DNA from: Modestobacter sp. VKM Ac-2977
GTDB lineage: Bacteria; Actinomycetota; Actinomycetes; Mycobacteriales; Geodermatophilaceae
Assembly: GCF_026968045.1 (NCBI RefSeq)
Contig: NZ_JAPVBQ010000004.1
Coordinates: forward strand, 62,001-126,000
Length of the DNA stretch: 64,000 bases
Direction: 5' to 3'
Shown piece after piece: positions 25,971 through 36,966 of this stretch. Numbering within the stretch: the first letter of the stretch is position 1; the number at the start of each line of letters is the position of its first letter. Under the pieces are notes generated by a model that was not told the origin of the DNA, did not search any database, and worked only from the letters and a program-made list of their open reading frames with translations. Position numbers and translations under genes: made by a program.

Positions 25971-27145
25971 CCGGCGCCCAACACGGCGCCGTCCGGCGAG
26001 GCGGTCGCGGCCGGGGCGGTGACCGGTTCCCGGCCGGCCAGGGCGCTGGCCACCAGCCGGTCGACCAGCTCCGGGTAGCTCACCCCGGAGGCGGCCCACA
26101 TCCGCGGGAACATCGAGATCGGGGTGAAGCCGGGCATCGTGTTGACCTCGTTGACGACCCACCGGTCGGCACCGGTCGCCGGGTCGGTGGTCAGGAAGAA
26201 GTCGACCCGGGCCAGCCCGGCGCAGTCCAGCGCCAGGTACGCCCGGCGGGACATCTCCTGCACCGCCCGGACCTGCTCGGTGGTGAGGTCGGCGGGCACG
26301 TCGAACTCGACGGCGTCCTCGAGGTACTTGGCGTCGAAGTCGTACCAGTCGGTGCCCGGCCGCAGCCGGATCTCCGCCGGCAGGCTGGCGTCGGGCAACC
26401 CGGCACCGGGCGCGGCGAGCACCCCGCACTCGATCTCCCGGCCGGGCACCGCGGCCTCGACCACGACCTTCGGGTCGACCGCGGCCGCCGTCGCGACGGC
26501 GGCCGGGAACTGCGCCCAGTCGGTGACCTTGGTGATGCCGATGCTGGAGCCGGCGCGGGAGGGCTTGACGAAGACCGGCAGCCCGAGCCGCGCCCGCGCC
26601 GCCTCGTCGAGCACCGCCGGGTCAGCGCACAGGGCGCCCGCGGCGTCGCGCAGCACCACGTGGTCACCCTGCGGGATGCCCGCCGCGGTGAGCAGCTTCT
26701 TGGTGAACTCCTTGTCCATCGAGGCGGCGCTGGCGAAGACCCCGGAGCCGACGTAGGGCAGCCCGGACATCTCCAGCAGGCCCTGGATGGTGCCGTCCTC
26801 GCCGTAGGCGCCGTGCAGCACCGGGAAGACGACGTCGACCTCGGTGAGCCGGCCGATCGCCTGCCCGGCGTCCAGCACCGCCAGCCCGCGGCCGGCCGGG
26901 TCGCCCACGAGGGACACCGCGGTGCCGTCGGCGACCTCGGGGAGCTGCCCGCCGTCGATGGCCAGGGCCTTGCCGTCGTGCAGCAGCCAGCGGCCGTCCC
27001 GGGTGATGCCGACGGGCACCACCTCGTACCGCTCCGGGTCCAGCGCGGCGAGCACGCTCCCGGCCGACACGCAGGAGATCGCGTGCTCCGCGCTCCGCCC
27101 GCCGAAGACGACAGCGACCCTGGTCTTGCGCGCCTTCCCGGTCAT
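25967..27145 (-). CDS. ddl: D-alanine--D-alanine ligase
   Basis: ATP-grasp ligase of 392 residues making the D-Ala-D-Ala end of peptidoglycan precursors. VAVVFGGRSAEHAISC is the N-terminal motif, LHGAYGEDGTIQGLLE and GLPYVGSGVFASA follow, FVKPSRAGSSIGI is the ATP-grasp segment, and VVNEVNTMPGFTPISMFP the C-terminal catalytic loop. The 25-residue C-terminal tail is Ala/Pro-rich. It follows the cystathionine-lyase-type gene by 11 bp and is coupled to the lipoprotein gene. Confidence 0.97.
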   Translation of the reverse strand: MTGKARKTRVAVVFGGRSAEHAISCVSAGSVLAALDPERYEVVPVGITRDGRWLLHDGKALAIDGGQLPEVADGTAVSLVGDPAGRGLAVLDAGQAIGRLTEVDVVFPVLHGAYGEDGTIQGLLEMSGLPYVGSGVFASAASMDKEFTKKLLTAAGIPQGDHVVLRDAAGALCADPAVLDEAARARLGLPVFVKPSRAGSSIGITKVTDWAQFPAAVATAAAVDPKVVVEAAVPGREIECGVLAAPGAGLPDASLPAEIRLRPGTDWYDFDAKYLEDAVEFDVPADLTTEQVRAVQEMSRRAYLALDCAGLARVDFFLTTDPATGADRWVVNEVNTMPGFTPISMFPRMWAASGVSYPELVDRLVASALAGREPVTAPAATASPDGAVLGAG

Positions 27146-27156
27146 CGCCGCCGACC

Positions 27157-28317
27157 CTAGCCGAGGGTCCCGAGCGCGGATGTCAGGTCGGCCACCAGGT
27201 CGGTGGTGTCCTCGATGCCGCAGGAGAACCGCACGAACCCGGCCGGGACGGCGTCCCCGCCCCACTGGGCCCGCCGGTCGACCGTGGTGTGGATGCCACC
27301 GAAGCTGGTCGCCGCCGCGACCAGCCGGCTGCTGCGCACCAGCTGCGCCACGGCGTCCTCGTCGGCGAGCTCGGCGGAGACCACGCCGTTGGGGCGCAGC
27401 ATCTGCCGGGTCGCCAGCGCGTACGACGGGTCCTGCGGCCGCCAGGGCCACCGGACGCCACTGACCGCCGGGTGCGCGGCCAGCAGCTCCGCCAGCGCGG
27501 CGGCGTTGGCGGCCTGCCGGGCCAGCCGCAGGTCCAGGGTGCCCATCGACCGGTGGGCCAGCCAGGCCTCGAACGCGCCGGGGGTGTTGCCGGTGGTCTT
27601 GCGCCAGGCGGCGATCCGGGTGTGCAGCTCCCGGCCGCGCTCGGTGCGGGCCGTGCTGACGTGCCCGAGCAGCACGTCGCTGTGCCCGGTCAGGGCCTTG
27701 GTGTCCGAGCCCACGGTGACGTCGGCACCCAGGGCCAGCGGGCGCTGCCCGATCGGTGAGGCCGTGGTGTTGTCCACCACCAGGAGCGCACCCGAGGCCT
27801 GGGTGGCCCGGGCGACGGCGGCGATGTCGCAGACGTCCAGCTGCGGGTTGCTGGGGGTCTCCAGCAGCACCAGCCGGACGCCGTCGAGGTCCCCGCGGGC
27901 GGCGACGTCCTCGATCTCCAGGGTGGGCACCAGCTGCACCTGGACGCCGAACCGGGCCAGCTCGTCGCGGGCGAGCACCCGGGTGGCGTAGTAGCCGTCC
28001 GACGGCAGCACGACGCGGTCGCCAGGACCGACCAGCGCCAGCACCGCGGAGCTGATCGCCGCCATGCCGGTGGCGAAGGACAGGCAGTCGCCGCCGTCCA
28101 GCTCGCCGACCGCACGTTCGAACACCCGCAGCGTCGGGTTGTCCGGGCGGGCGTAGCCGTCGGCGCCCTGCCAGCCGGGGGCCTCGTCCCCGAGGTGGTA
28201 CGGCGCGGCGAAGACCGGCGACGGACGCAGCGGGGTGCCCGGCACGGCCGGGTCGTCGCCGGCGTGGACCAGCCGGGTGCCGTCGCCGAGGTCGGCGGGC
28301 AGGTCAGGAGTGGTCAC
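27157..28317 (-). CDS. Cys/Met metabolism PLP enzyme (cystathionine gamma-lyase type)
   Basis: PLP-dependent enzyme of 386 residues. GYARPDNPTLRVFERA, CLSFATGMAAISSAVLAL, VVDNTTASP (PLP-binding Asp) and GSDTKALTGHSDVLLGH with the Schiff-base Lys place it in the CGS/CGL family. It probably cleaves cystathionine to cysteine or acts as a methionine gamma-lyase; the family members are hard to tell apart. GTG at 28317 has a GGAGG site upstream. It lies between gpsA and ddl on the same strand. Confidence 0.88.
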   Translation of the reverse strand: MTTPDLPADLGDGTRLVHAGDDPAVPGTPLRPSPVFAAPYHLGDEAPGWQGADGYARPDNPTLRVFERAVGELDGGDCLSFATGMAAISSAVLALVGPGDRVVLPSDGYYATRVLARDELARFGVQVQLVPTLEIEDVAARGDLDGVRLVLLETPSNPQLDVCDIAAVARATQASGALLVVDNTTASPIGQRPLALGADVTVGSDTKALTGHSDVLLGHVSTARTERGRELHTRIAAWRKTTGNTPGAFEAWLAHRSMGTLDLRLARQAANAAALAELLAAHPAVSGVRWPWRPQDPSYALATRQMLRPNGVVSAELADEDAVAQLVRSSRLVAAATSFGGIHTTVDRRAQWGGDAVPAGFVRFSCGIEDTTDLVADLTSALGTLG

Positions 28318-28356
28318 GGACGGTCCTCCACGGGTGTGCGACGGCGCCCCGGGGAG

Positions 28357-29352
28357 CTACTCCGGCTTGGCCTCTCGGGACATCATCTCCCGCACCATCT
28401 GCGCGGCGGACTCCCCCTCGTGGCAGACCCGGACGACCGCCTCGGTGATCGGCACGTCGACCCCGTGCGCGCGGGCCAGGTCCAGCACCGAGCGGCAGCT
28501 CTTCACGCCCTCGGCGGTCTGCCGGGTGATCTGCTCCACCTCGGCGACCGACATGCCCTGGCCGAGGTGCTCACCGAAGGTGCGGTTGCGCGACAGCGGT
28601 GAGGAGCAGGTGGCGACCAGGTCGCCCAGCCCGGCCAGCCCGGCGAAGGTGGTCACGTCGGCGCCGAGGGCGATGCCCAGCCGGGCGGTCTCGGCGAGAC
28701 CGCGGGTGATCAGCGAGGCGCGCGTGTTGTCCCCGAAGCCGAGACCGGCGGCGACCCCGCAGGCCAGCGCGATGACGTTCTTGACCGCGCCGCCCAGCTC
28801 GCAGCCGACCAGGTCCGGGTTGGTGTACGGCCGGAAGTAGCGGGTGTGGCAGGCCGCTTGCAGCGCCGCGGCCCGGTCGTCGTCGGAGCAGGCGATCACC
28901 GTGGCCGAGGGCTGCTCCTCGGCGATCTCCCGGGCGAGGTTGGGGCCGGACAGCGCCGCCACCCGGTCGGCACCGGCGCCGGTGACCTCGCGGATCACCT
29001 CGCTCATCCGCTTGGTCGTGCCGAGCTCGACGCCCTTCATCAGCGACAGCAGCGAGGAGTCGGCGGGCAGCAGCGGCGCCCAGCCGGTGAGGTTGGCCCG
29101 CAGCGTCTGGCTGGGCACGGCCAGCACGACGACCTCGGCACCGTCGAGCGCCTCGGCCGCGTCCCCGGTGGCGCGCACCGCGTCGGGCAGCCGCACCCCG
29201 GGCAGGTAGTCGGCGTTCTCCCGGCTCGCGGTGATCGACGCGACCAGCTCGGGACGGCGGGCGTGCAGCGTCACCGAGCACCCGGCGTCGGCGAGCACCT
29301 TGGCGAAGGTGGTGCCCCAGGAGCCGGCGCCCAGCACCGCGGCGCGGGTCAT
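28357..29352 (-). CDS. gpsA: Glycerol-3-phosphate dehydrogenase [NAD(P)+]
   Basis: Makes sn-glycerol-3-phosphate for phospholipids from dihydroxyacetone phosphate, 331 residues. [21 protein letters not shown] is the dinucleotide fold, [19 protein letters not shown] and [15 protein letters not shown] hold the catalytic Lys, and [19 protein letters not shown] is the C-terminal substrate motif. The start at 29352 is set by the nucleotide-binding strand beginning at residue 3. In many actinobacteria a plsC gene precedes gpsA; here an amidohydrolase does. Confidence 0.97.
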   Translation of the reverse strand: MTRAAVLGAGSWGTTFAKVLADAGCSVTLHARRPELVASITASRENADYLPGVRLPDAVRATGDAAEALDGAEVVVLAVPSQTLRANLTGWAPLLPADSSLLSLMKGVELGTTKRMSEVIREVTGAGADRVAALSGPNLAREIAEEQPSATVIACSDDDRAAALQAACHTRYFRPYTNPDLVGCELGGAVKNVIALACGVAAGLGFGDNTRASLITRGLAETARLGIALGADVTTFAGLAGLGDLVATCSSPLSRNRTFGEHLGQGMSVAEVEQITRQTAEGVKSCRSVLDLARAHGVDVPITEAVVRVCHEGESAAQMVREMMSREAKPE

Positions 29353-29529
29353 GCGGCCGCCCCGGCTCGCGGGGTGGGCACGGTGGCCGTGTGCGGCGAC
29401 GACTGCTCGGACACCGGACCCCTTCCGTCTCGTGGCCCGCCGGCGATGCACCGACGACCCGGCCCATGATCGTGCCCTCCGGCCCGGATCGGCCGGCACG
29501 CGGCCCCGGGGTGTCGGGCGGCGTCCTCC

Positions 29530-31074
29530 TCAGCCGAGGCCGGGTGCCCGGTGGGTGAACCGCCCGCCGACCAGGGTGGCCAGCACCTCCGTTGCCCGCA
29601 GGCCGTCGGCGCCGTCGCGGGCGAGGACCGTCGCGGGCGGCTCGGCCACCACCACCAGGTCCGCCACGTCCCCGACCCGGACCCCGCGCCGTCCCCCGCT
29701 GGCTGCGGCCAGCGCGGTGTCCAGGTCCAGGTGCTGCTCGGGGTGCCAGGCCGGGCGGTCGTCCAGCGACCGGTGGACGGCGCTGGCGATGCCGTCCCAG
29801 GGGTCCAGCGGTGCGACCGGCGCGTCGGAGCCCAGCACGATCTCCGCGCCGGCGTCGACCAGCGCCCGGTAGGGGAACGCCCGCGCCGTCGCGGCGGCCC
29901 AGTGCTGGTCGGCGGCGTCCCGGTCGTCCAGGGCGTGCCGGGGCTGCACGCTGGCGACCACCCCCAGCTCGGCGAACCGCGGCAGGTCGGCGTCGTGCAC
30001 CTGCTGGGCGTGCTCGATCCGCCCGGTGCAGCCGGCGGCGGCGAAGCCGTCCAGCGCGACCGCGGTGGCCCGGTCGCCGATGGCGTGCACGGCGAGGTCC
30101 AGCCCGGCCGCGCTCCCCCGGCGGAGCAGCCGCTCCAGCTCCTCCGGCGGGGTGCGCAGCACCCCGTGGGCGTCCGCTCCCGCGGCCCCCGGGTACGGGT
30201 CGTGGCAGAAGGCGGTGCGGGTGCCGAGGGAGCCGTCGACGAAGACCTTCAGCGGGCCCATCCGCACCCGGTCGGCGGCGACCGGGTCGACCACCCCGGG
30301 CAGCGGGTCGCCGCTGCGCAGCCCGGCGGCGATCGCCTCCTCCAGCCGGTCGATCCAGACCCCGGCCCGCACGCGCAGTGCGGGACCGCCCTCCCGCAGC
30401 CCGGCCCGCCGGGCCCAGGAGCCGATCAGGTCGCCGTACTCGAGGTCGACGACGGAGGTGAGGCCGCGCGCCGCCGCCGCGGCCATGGCGTCCAGCACCC
30501 AGCCGTCCAGGACTGCCGGGTCGACGCGGGCGGCCCGGGCCACGACGTCCATCGCCTCCTGCTCCAGCACGACCCCGGTCGGGGTGCTCAGGCCGAAGCG
30601 CCGGGTGGCGGCGGTGTTCGCCCAGGTGGTGTGCAGGTCGCCGCTGACCAGGACGACGCTGGTGTCCGGCGGCGCCACCCCGGCGAGGGCGTCGTCCAGG
30701 ACGGCGGCGGTGGCCGGCTCGGTCCAGAGCGCGTCCCGGAAGCCGTGGCCGAGCACCACCGCTGCCGGCGCGGGCGGCGCGGCCTGCAGCGCCGCGGCCA
30801 TCAGGGCCGCGGCCTCCTGCGCCGACTGCGCCGCGGAGACGTCGACCCGCCGCTGGGTCGCGGCCCACTGCTCCAGGTGGGTGTGCGCGTCCTGCAGACC
30901 GGGCAGCAGCACGGCGCCGGCCAGGTCCACGACCTCCAGCGGGACGGGGAGCCGGTCGAGGCCCGGGCCCCCGGAGGACAGGTCGTCGGCGATCGCCACC
31001 ACCCGCCCGTCGGCGACCAGGACGTCGCGGGTCCGGGCGCCCAGCCGGGCCGAACGCAGCAGCACCGCGGTCAT
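29530..31074 (-). CDS. Amidohydrolase family protein (YtcJ-like)
   Basis: Metal-dependent hydrolase of 514 residues. VVDLAGAVLLPGLQDAHTHL carries the HxH metal motif, LAVHAIGDRA and RIEHAQQVHD the further His ligands, and VLGSDAPVAPLDPW the C-terminal Asp. This is the Amidohydrolase_3 arrangement (N-acyl-D-amino-acid deacylase/YtcJ group). Its ATG overlaps the stop of the upstream serine hydrolase, so the two hydrolases form a pair. The substrate is unknown. Confidence 0.87.
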   Translation of the reverse strand: MTAVLLRSARLGARTRDVLVADGRVVAIADDLSSGGPGLDRLPVPLEVVDLAGAVLLPGLQDAHTHLEQWAATQRRVDVSAAQSAQEAAALMAAALQAAPPAPAAVVLGHGFRDALWTEPATAAVLDDALAGVAPPDTSVVLVSGDLHTTWANTAATRRFGLSTPTGVVLEQEAMDVVARAARVDPAVLDGWVLDAMAAAAARGLTSVVDLEYGDLIGSWARRAGLREGGPALRVRAGVWIDRLEEAIAAGLRSGDPLPGVVDPVAADRVRMGPLKVFVDGSLGTRTAFCHDPYPGAAGADAHGVLRTPPEELERLLRRGSAAGLDLAVHAIGDRATAVALDGFAAAGCTGRIEHAQQVHDADLPRFAELGVVASVQPRHALDDRDAADQHWAAATARAFPYRALVDAGAEIVLGSDAPVAPLDPWDGIASAVHRSLDDRPAWHPEQHLDLDTALAAASGGRRGVRVGDVADLVVVAEPPATVLARDGADGLRATEVLATLVGGRFTHRAPGLG

Positions 31075-32504
31075 CGGCCGGTCCCGCCGGCGTGCCCGGC
31101 GCGCACCTGGGCGGCCCGCTGTGCGCGGAAGACCTCGGCCGGCCAGGCCGAGATGCCACCGAACCGCACCGCGGCGGCGGTGCCGTCGTCGGCCCAGGTG
31201 TACTCGACCGTCTCACCGGCCGCCCCGAACCCGGCGACCGCCTCCTGGCGCAGGGTGTCCGGGCCCTCCACCGTGAGCTCGAGGTGGTCCTCGGCCGGCT
31301 CGGGGGCGCTGGGGTGCAGCAGCACCAGCCGGCCGCCCAGCAGCGCGACGTCCGTGGCGCCCCAGAGGTTGACGAAGCGGCCGGCGTAGCGCGCCAGCTC
31401 GGCCGCCGGCGGCTGCGGCACGTCGGCGGGTGCAGCCAGGGCGAGGTCGAGCAGCGCGAACAGCCCCCGGGCCAGCACGTCGGCCGGCCCGTCCACGGCG
31501 TTGGTCAGCACGGTGACGACGACCTGGGCCTCCGGGTCGATCCAGGTGCGCGTGATGTGCCCCGGGAAGCCGCCGCTGTGCCCGACCAGCCGGCGCTCGC
31601 CGACGGTCCGCAGGTCCAGGCCCAGCCCGTAGTGCCGCGGCGGGGCGCCGTGCGCGCGGATCTCGGACTCGGGCCGGCGCATCAGCCGCTTGGTGTCCTC
31701 GCGCAGCAGCCGGGTGTCGCCGGTGGTCAGGGCCGCGCCGAAGGCGGTGAGGTCGCGGGCGGTCGACCAGAACCCGGTCGCCGCGGCCATCGCCCGGGTG
31801 TCCACCGCCGGGATGGTCAGCCGGGTGTCCTCGCCGTCCAGCAGGCCGGTGTGCCCGGTGGCGTGCTCGCCGGCCCGGGCCGGGTCCCACTCCGGTCCGG
31901 TGTCGACCAGGCCCAGGGGGTCGATCACCGTGCGTTGCACGTGCTCGGCGTAGGAGGTGCCGGTGACCGCCTCGATCGCCGAACCGAGCAGCGAGTAGCC
32001 GATGTTGGAGTACTTGAAGTGCTCGTTGCGCTGGAGGACCGCTCCCTCCTCGACCGCGATGCGCAGCAGCAGCTCCGCGTCCGGGAAGGGCCGGCCCAGC
32101 TGCCAGTGGTCGTTGTCCCGGCCGTCCCGGATGACACCGCCCTGGTGCCCGAGCAGCTCGCGGACGGTGACCTCGGCCACCGCCGACCCCTCGAGCGCCG
32201 GCACCCACTGACCGATCGGGTCGTCCAGCCGCAGCCGCCCGGCCTCGACCAGCTGCAGCACCGCGGTGGCGGTGAAGGTCTTGGAGTGCGAGGCGATCCG
32301 GAACAGGTGGCCGGCGGTCAGCGGTGCCCCGCTGTCCAGGTCGGCCACGCCCAGCGCGGTGTCCAGCACCAGCTCGCCACCGACCCGGACGGCGGCCTGC
32401 ACGCCCGGCACCCGCAGCCGGCGGCGCTGGTGGTCCAGCCACGACTCCAGGTGGCCCGCCGCTGCGGTGGCGACCTCGGCGGTGCGCTCAGGGGTGGTGC
32501 TCAT
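31071..32504 (-). CDS. Serine hydrolase, beta-lactamase/PBP4* family
   Basis: Class C beta-lactamase-like hydrolase of 477 residues. The catalytic SxxK is SHSKTF (near residue 76), the YxN motif is YSNIGYS, and GHSGGFPGH supplies the HxG motif. A C-terminal beta-rich domain of about 110 residues (from about 360) follows, as in esterase or D-aminopeptidase relatives. No signal peptide is seen. ATG at 32504 is chosen for its GAGGAGC site 9 nt upstream over a start 15 codons earlier. It is coupled to the amidohydrolase gene. Confidence 0.87.
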   Translation of the reverse strand: MSTTPERTAEVATAAAGHLESWLDHQRRRLRVPGVQAAVRVGGELVLDTALGVADLDSGAPLTAGHLFRIASHSKTFTATAVLQLVEAGRLRLDDPIGQWVPALEGSAVAEVTVRELLGHQGGVIRDGRDNDHWQLGRPFPDAELLLRIAVEEGAVLQRNEHFKYSNIGYSLLGSAIEAVTGTSYAEHVQRTVIDPLGLVDTGPEWDPARAGEHATGHTGLLDGEDTRLTIPAVDTRAMAAATGFWSTARDLTAFGAALTTGDTRLLREDTKRLMRRPESEIRAHGAPPRHYGLGLDLRTVGERRLVGHSGGFPGHITRTWIDPEAQVVVTVLTNAVDGPADVLARGLFALLDLALAAPADVPQPPAAELARYAGRFVNLWGATDVALLGGRLVLLHPSAPEPAEDHLELTVEGPDTLRQEAVAGFGAAGETVEYTWADDGTAAAVRFGGISAWPAEVFRAQRAAQVRAGHAGGTGR

Positions 32505-32647
32505 CGCGGCGAGCTCCTCGGGGCCGGCGGACTGTGGTGGAGGGAGCACATCACCTCACGCCGCGACGGCGGCAGCGGGCCCCCGGCGCGGGCCTGCCGT
32601 ACCCGGCCGCGCAGCTCACCCCGGCCCCGGTGTGTTGAGCTTGCCCG

Positions 32648-33289
32648 GTGCAGCGGTGGTCGGTCGTCGTCCCGGCGAAGCGGCTCGACGCGGCCAAGAC
32701 GCGGCTGGCACCGCTGACCGCGACGCTGTCCGGTGGCAGCCCGGCCGCACACCGGGAACTGGTGCTGGCCCTGCTGGGCGACACCGTCGCCGCCGCGATG
32801 GCCAGCCCCGCCGTCGGCCTGGTGCTGGTGGTCACCGACGACCCGCGGGCCGCCGCCGTCGTCACCGGACTGGGCGCCCGGACCGTCGAGGACCGGCCCG
32901 GCCGGGGACTCAACGCCGCCCTGGAGCACGGCGCCCGGGTCGCCCGGACCGGCGGCGCCGGCCCGCTGGCCGCGCTGAACTCCGACCTGCCGGCCCTGCG
33001 GGCCACCGAGCTGTCCGATGCGCTGGCCGAGGCGGCGGGCCGGCCCCGCAGCTTCGTCGCCGACACCGCCGGCACCGGGACGACGCTGCTGGCCGTCCCC
33101 GCCGGAGGGCTCGACCCGCGCTTCGGCCCCGGTTCCGCCGCCGCCCACACCGCGACCGGGGCGATCTCCCTGACCGGCGACTGGCCCGGGCTCCGCCAGG
33201 ACGTCGACACCCCCGCCGACCTGGCGGCCGCCCGGCACCTCGGGGTCGGGCCCCGGACGACGGGGTTCCTCTCCTCCACCGCCTGGTGA
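32648..33289 (+). CDS. cofC: 2-phospho-L-lactate (phosphoenolpyruvate) guanylyltransferase CofC/FbiD
   Basis: Coenzyme F420 synthesis enzyme of 213 residues. The nucleotidyltransferase motif [18 protein letters not shown] is at the N-terminus, LVVTDDP in the middle, and [11 protein letters not shown] plus [14 protein letters not shown] are the GTP and metal sites. In actinobacteria the acceptor is reported to be phosphoenolpyruvate. GTG at 32648 is the only reasonable start. It lies just before ppk, as in Mycobacterium (Rv2983-Rv2984). Other F420 genes are not in the window. Confidence 0.93.
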   Translation: MQRWSVVVPAKRLDAAKTRLAPLTATLSGGSPAAHRELVLALLGDTVAAAMASPAVGLVLVVTDDPRAAAVVTGLGARTVEDRPGRGLNAALEHGARVARTGGAGPLAALNSDLPALRATELSDALAEAAGRPRSFVADTAGTGTTLLAVPAGGLDPRFGPGSAAAHTATGAISLTGDWPGLRQDVDTPADLAAARHLGVGPRTTGFLSSTAW

Positions 33290-33303
33290 GGCAGGATCGA
33301 CCC

Positions 33304-35376
33304 GTGCCCGCTGCCTCTCCACCGCTGCCCGCCGACCGCTTCCTCAACCGCGAGCTCTCGTGGCTGGACTTCAACTCCCGGGTGCTCGAGCTGGCCGAGG
33401 ACGACGCGCTGCCGCTGCTGGAGCGGGTGAAGTTCCTGTCGATCTTCGCCAGCAACCTCGACGAGTTCTTCATGGTCCGCATCGCCGGGATGAAGCGGCG
33501 GCAGAGCACCGGGCTGACCGTGCGCTCCCCCGACGGCCTGACCGTCCGGGAGCAGCTGGCCCGGGTCACCGAGCGCACCCAGGCCCTGGTCCACCGGCAC
33601 GCCAGCGTCTTCGACAAGGACGTGGCGCCGCGGCTGGCCGAGCAGGGCATCCGGATCATCCACTGGTCGGACCTGGCCGAGGCCGACGCGATGCGGCTGC
33701 GGGAGTACTTCCGGGACCAGGTCTTCCCCGTGCTCACGCCGCTGGCGGTCGACCCCGCGCACCCCTTCCCCTACATCAGCGGGCTCTCGCTGAACCTCGC
33801 CGTCTCGGTGCGCGACCCGGACACCGGCGCCCCCCGCTTCGCCCGGATCAAGGTGCCCAACAACGTGCCGCGGTTCATCCCGATCGGGACGAACACCCGC
33901 AGCACGGACGCCGAGGCGGTGTTCCTCCCGCTGGAGGACCTGATCGCGGCGCACCTCACCGCGCTGTTCCCCGGCCTGGACGTGATCGACCACCACCTGT
34001 TCCGGGTCACCCGCAACGCCGACCTGGAGGTCGAGGAGGACCGCGACGAGGACCTGTTGCAGGCGCTGGAGCGGGAGCTGGCCCGGCGCCGGTTCGGCCC
34101 GGCCGTGCGCCTGGAGGTCACCGAGACGATGGACCCGCAGATCCTCGACGTCCTGGTGCACGAGCTGGAGATCAGCCCGGCCGACGTCGTCTCGGTGCCC
34201 GGGCTGCTCGACCTCGGCTCGTTGATGGCGCTCTACGACCTGGACCGCCCGGAGCTCAAGGACGAGCCGTTCGTGCCGGCCACGCACCCCCGGCTCAGCG
34301 AGGGCGAGACCCCCAAGAGCGTGTTCGCCACGCTGCGCGAGGGCGACGTGCTGGTGCACCACCCCTACGACTCCTTCGCCACCAGCGTGCAGCGGTTCAT
34401 CGAGCAGGCCGCGGCCGACCCGGACGTGCTGGCGATCAAGCAGACGCTGTACCGCACGTCCGGTGACTCCCCGATCGTCTCGGCGCTGATCGAGGCGGCC
34501 CAGGCGGGCAAGCAGGTGGTCGTCCTGGTCGAGATCAAGGCCCGGTTCGACGAGGAGGCCAACATCAGCTGGGCCCGCTCGCTGGAGCGCGCCGGCTGCC
34601 ACGTCGTCTACGGGCTGGTCGGCCTGAAGACCCACTGCAAGACCGCGCTGGTCGTCCGGATGGAGCACGGGGTGATCCGCCGGTACTGCCACATCGGCAC
34701 CGGCAACTACAACCCGAAGACCGCGCGGATCTACGAGGACCTCGGCATCCTCACCGCCGACCCCCGGGTGGGCGCGGACCTCACCGACCTGTTCAACACC
34801 CTCACCGGCTACTCCCGGCAGACCACCTACCGCTCGCTGATGGTCGCCCCGCACGGGATCCGCACCGGCCTGGTCGAGAAGATCCGCCGCGAGGCCCGGC
34901 ACGCCGCGGAGGGCAAGCCCGCAGGCATCCGGATCAAGGTGAACTCGCTGGTCGACGAGCAGATCATCGACGCGCTGTACGAGGCGTCACTGGCCGGCGT
35001 GCCGGTCGAGCTGGTCATCCGGGGCATCTGCGCCCTGCGACCGGGCGTGCCGGGGCTGAGCGAGAACATCCGGGTCCGCTCCATCGTCGGCCGGTTCCTG
35101 GAGCACTCCCGGGTCGTCAACTTCGCCAACGACGGTTCCCCGGAGTGGTGGCTGGGCAGCTCCGACCTGATGCACCGCAACCTGGACCGGCGGGTCGAGG
35201 TGCTGCTGCGGGTCAACGACCCGGTGGCCGCCCGCCAGCTGAAGCGCATGTTCGACGAGGCGATGGCCCCGGACGTGCGCAGCTGGCAGCTGGCCGGCGA
35301 CTCGACCTGGACCCGCACCGGTGAGCGCGACAACCAGAAGGAGCTGCTGGCGCTGCGGGGTGAGAACGCTGGCTGA
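33304..35376 (+). CDS. ppk: Polyphosphate kinase PPK1
   Basis: Reversible synthesis of polyphosphate from ATP, 690 residues. [20 protein letters not shown] is the N-terminal motif, [19 protein letters not shown] and [19 protein letters not shown] lead into the catalytic core, and [20 protein letters not shown] contains the phosphorylated His. The length is normal. GTG at 33304 is 14 bp after cofC. The last 17 bases overlap the mutT1 gene. Confidence 0.97.
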   Translation: MPAASPPLPADRFLNRELSWLDFNSRVLELAEDDALPLLERVKFLSIFASNLDEFFMVRIAGMKRRQSTGLTVRSPDGLTVREQLARVTERTQALVHRHASVFDKDVAPRLAEQGIRIIHWSDLAEADAMRLREYFRDQVFPVLTPLAVDPAHPFPYISGLSLNLAVSVRDPDTGAPRFARIKVPNNVPRFIPIGTNTRSTDAEAVFLPLEDLIAAHLTALFPGLDVIDHHLFRVTRNADLEVEEDRDEDLLQALERELARRRFGPAVRLEVTETMDPQILDVLVHELEISPADVVSVPGLLDLGSLMALYDLDRPELKDEPFVPATHPRLSEGETPKSVFATLREGDVLVHHPYDSFATSVQRFIEQAAADPDVLAIKQTLYRTSGDSPIVSALIEAAQAGKQVVVLVEIKARFDEEANISWARSLERAGCHVVYGLVGLKTHCKTALVVRMEHGVIRRYCHIGTGNYNPKTARIYEDLGILTADPRVGADLTDLFNTLTGYSRQTTYRSLMVAPHGIRTGLVEKIRREARHAAEGKPAGIRIKVNSLVDEQIIDALYEASLAGVPVELVIRGICALRPGVPGLSENIRVRSIVGRFLEHSRVVNFANDGSPEWWLGSSDLMHRNLDRRVEVLLRVNDPVAARQLKRMFDEAMAPDVRSWQLAGDSTWTRTGERDNQKELLALRGENAG

Positions 35377-36328
35377 GGACGACCGGTTGATCCCCGCCGC
35401 CGGCGGCGTGGTCTGGCGCACCGCGGACGACGGCACGGTCGAGACCGCGGTGGTGCACCGGCCCAAGTACGACGACTGGTCGCTGCCCAAGGGCAAGCTG
35501 GACGCCGGAGAGCACCCGCTGGTCGCCGCGGTCCGGGAGGTCGGCGAGGAGACCGGCCTGCAGGTCGCGGTCGGCCGGCGCAGCGTGCAGACCCGGTACG
35601 CCCACCGCCAGGGCCCCAAGCGGGTCGACTACTGGGTGATGCAGGCCACCGGCGGCGCCTTCGCGCCCAACGACGAGGTCGACGAGCTGCGCTGGCTGCC
35701 GGTGCCCGAGGCCGTCGACCTGGTCAGCCACAGCCACGACCGGGCCGTGCTCGAGGACCTCGCCCGCACCGACGCGCCCCGGGCACCCCGGGTGCTGCTG
35801 GTGCGGCACGCCTCGGCCGGCGACCGGTCGGACTGGGACGGCCCGGACGACACCCGCCCGCTGGACCGCCGGGGCCGCGCGCAGGCCGCGACGCTGGCCG
35901 CCGTCCTGCCGGTCTTCGCGCCGTCCCGGCTGCTGGCTGCCCCGCCGGTGCGCTGCGGACAGACCCTCGACCCGCTGGCCCGCGAGCTGGGGCTCCCCGT
36001 GGGGCCGGTGCCCGAGCTGGGCGAGGAGGGGTTCGACGCCGACCCGCAGGCCGGCGTCGAGCTGGTGACCCGGCTGCTGGCGGACACCGCCGCCGCCGGC
36101 CCGGTGGTCATCTGCAGCCAGGGCGGCGCCATCCCCGCGGCGCTGCTCGCGCTGGGGGTGCGGTGGCACGACACCGCCGGGGCGCTGTGGCCGCCGTCGG
36201 CGAAGGGCAGCGTGTGGGCGCTCGGCGGCCGGCCCGGCGCCCTGGTCGCCGACTACTACCGCGACTTCACCGCCGACCCCGCGGCCCCGGCCGGCACGCT
36301 GACGCCCAGCAGCGCCGGCCGGGGCTGA
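35360..36328 (+). CDS. mutT1: Nudix hydrolase fused to histidine phosphatase, MutT1 type
   Basis: Two-domain protein of 322 residues. The N-terminal Nudix domain has the box [18 protein letters not shown] (about 48-66). The C-terminal histidine-phosphatase domain begins [15 protein letters not shown], with RHA in place of the usual RHG, and also has the second Arg (PPVRCGQTL) and the His/Gln-rich CSQGGAIP. Mycobacterial MutT1 has the same fusion and hydrolyses 8-oxo-dGTP and diadenosine polyphosphates. It overlaps ppk by 17 bp, linking nucleotide sanitation and polyphosphate synthesis in one transcript. GTG at 35360 is used. Confidence 0.92.
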   Translation: MRTLAEDDRLIPAAGGVVWRTADDGTVETAVVHRPKYDDWSLPKGKLDAGEHPLVAAVREVGEETGLQVAVGRRSVQTRYAHRQGPKRVDYWVMQATGGAFAPNDEVDELRWLPVPEAVDLVSHSHDRAVLEDLARTDAPRAPRVLLVRHASAGDRSDWDGPDDTRPLDRRGRAQAATLAAVLPVFAPSRLLAAPPVRCGQTLDPLARELGLPVGPVPELGEEGFDADPQAGVELVTRLLADTAAAGPVVICSQGGAIPAALLALGVRWHDTAGALWPPSAKGSVWALGGRPGALVADYYRDFTADPAAPAGTLTPSSAGRG

Positions 36329-36331
36329 CGC

Positions 36332-36351
36332 CGGCCCCCTCTCGGGGGCCG
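36332..36351. terminator. Bidirectional terminator between mutT1 and leuD
   Basis: An 8-bp stem (CGGCCCCC and GGGGGCCG) with loop TCTC fills the 27-bp gap between the two convergent stop codons. Confidence 0.75.
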
Positions 36352-36355
36352 ACCC

Positions 36356-36961
36356 TCAGGCGGGGAGCGCCGGCAGGGAGCGGGGCAGCCAGGCCGGGCG
36401 CGCGGCCTCGAACGCGGTGATGTCGTCGAGGTGCCGCTCGGTGAGGCCGACGTCGTCCAGCCCCTCGAGCAGCCGCCAGCGGGTGTAGGGGTCGACCTCG
36501 AACGGCACGGTGACCGAGCCGTAGGTGACCTGCTCGGCCCGCAGGTCCACGGTGACCGGGGTGGCCGGGTCGGCCTCGATCGTGGCCCACAGCGCCTCGA
36601 CGTCCGGCTCGGACATCAGCACGGTGAGCAGCCCGGACTTGGTCGAGTTGTTCTTGAAGATGTCGGCGAACCGGGAGCTGATGACCACCCGGAAGCCGCC
36701 GTCCAGCAGCGCCCAGACCGCGTGCTCCCGGGAGGAGCCGGTGCCGAAGTCGGGCCCGGCGACCAGGATCGAGGCGTCGGCGTACTGCGGCTGGTTGAGC
36801 ACGAAGTCGGGCTCGTTGGTGCGCCAGGCGACGAACAGCCCGTCCTCGAACCCGGTGCGGGTGATCCGCTTGAGGTACTCGGCCGGGATGATCTGGTCGG
36901 TGTCGACGTTGCTCCGCCGCAGCGGGGCGGCGGTGCCGGTGTGCGTGGTGAAGGCGTCCAT
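36356..36961 (-). CDS. leuD: 3-isopropylmalate dehydratase small subunit
   Basis: Leucine pathway: with LeuC isomerises 2-isopropylmalate to 3-isopropylmalate. The 201-residue protein has [39 protein letters not shown] and [18 protein letters not shown], the family motifs. ATG at 36961 starts 5 bp after leuC, and the two are co-transcribed. Confidence 0.98.
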   Translation of the reverse strand: MDAFTTHTGTAAPLRRSNVDTDQIIPAEYLKRITRTGFEDGLFVAWRTNEPDFVLNQPQYADASILVAGPDFGTGSSREHAVWALLDGGFRVVISSRFADIFKNNSTKSGLLTVLMSEPDVEALWATIEADPATPVTVDLRAEQVTYGSVTVPFEVDPYTRWRLLEGLDDVGLTERHLDDITAFEAARPAWLPRSLPALPA

Positions 36962-36966
36962 GTCGG

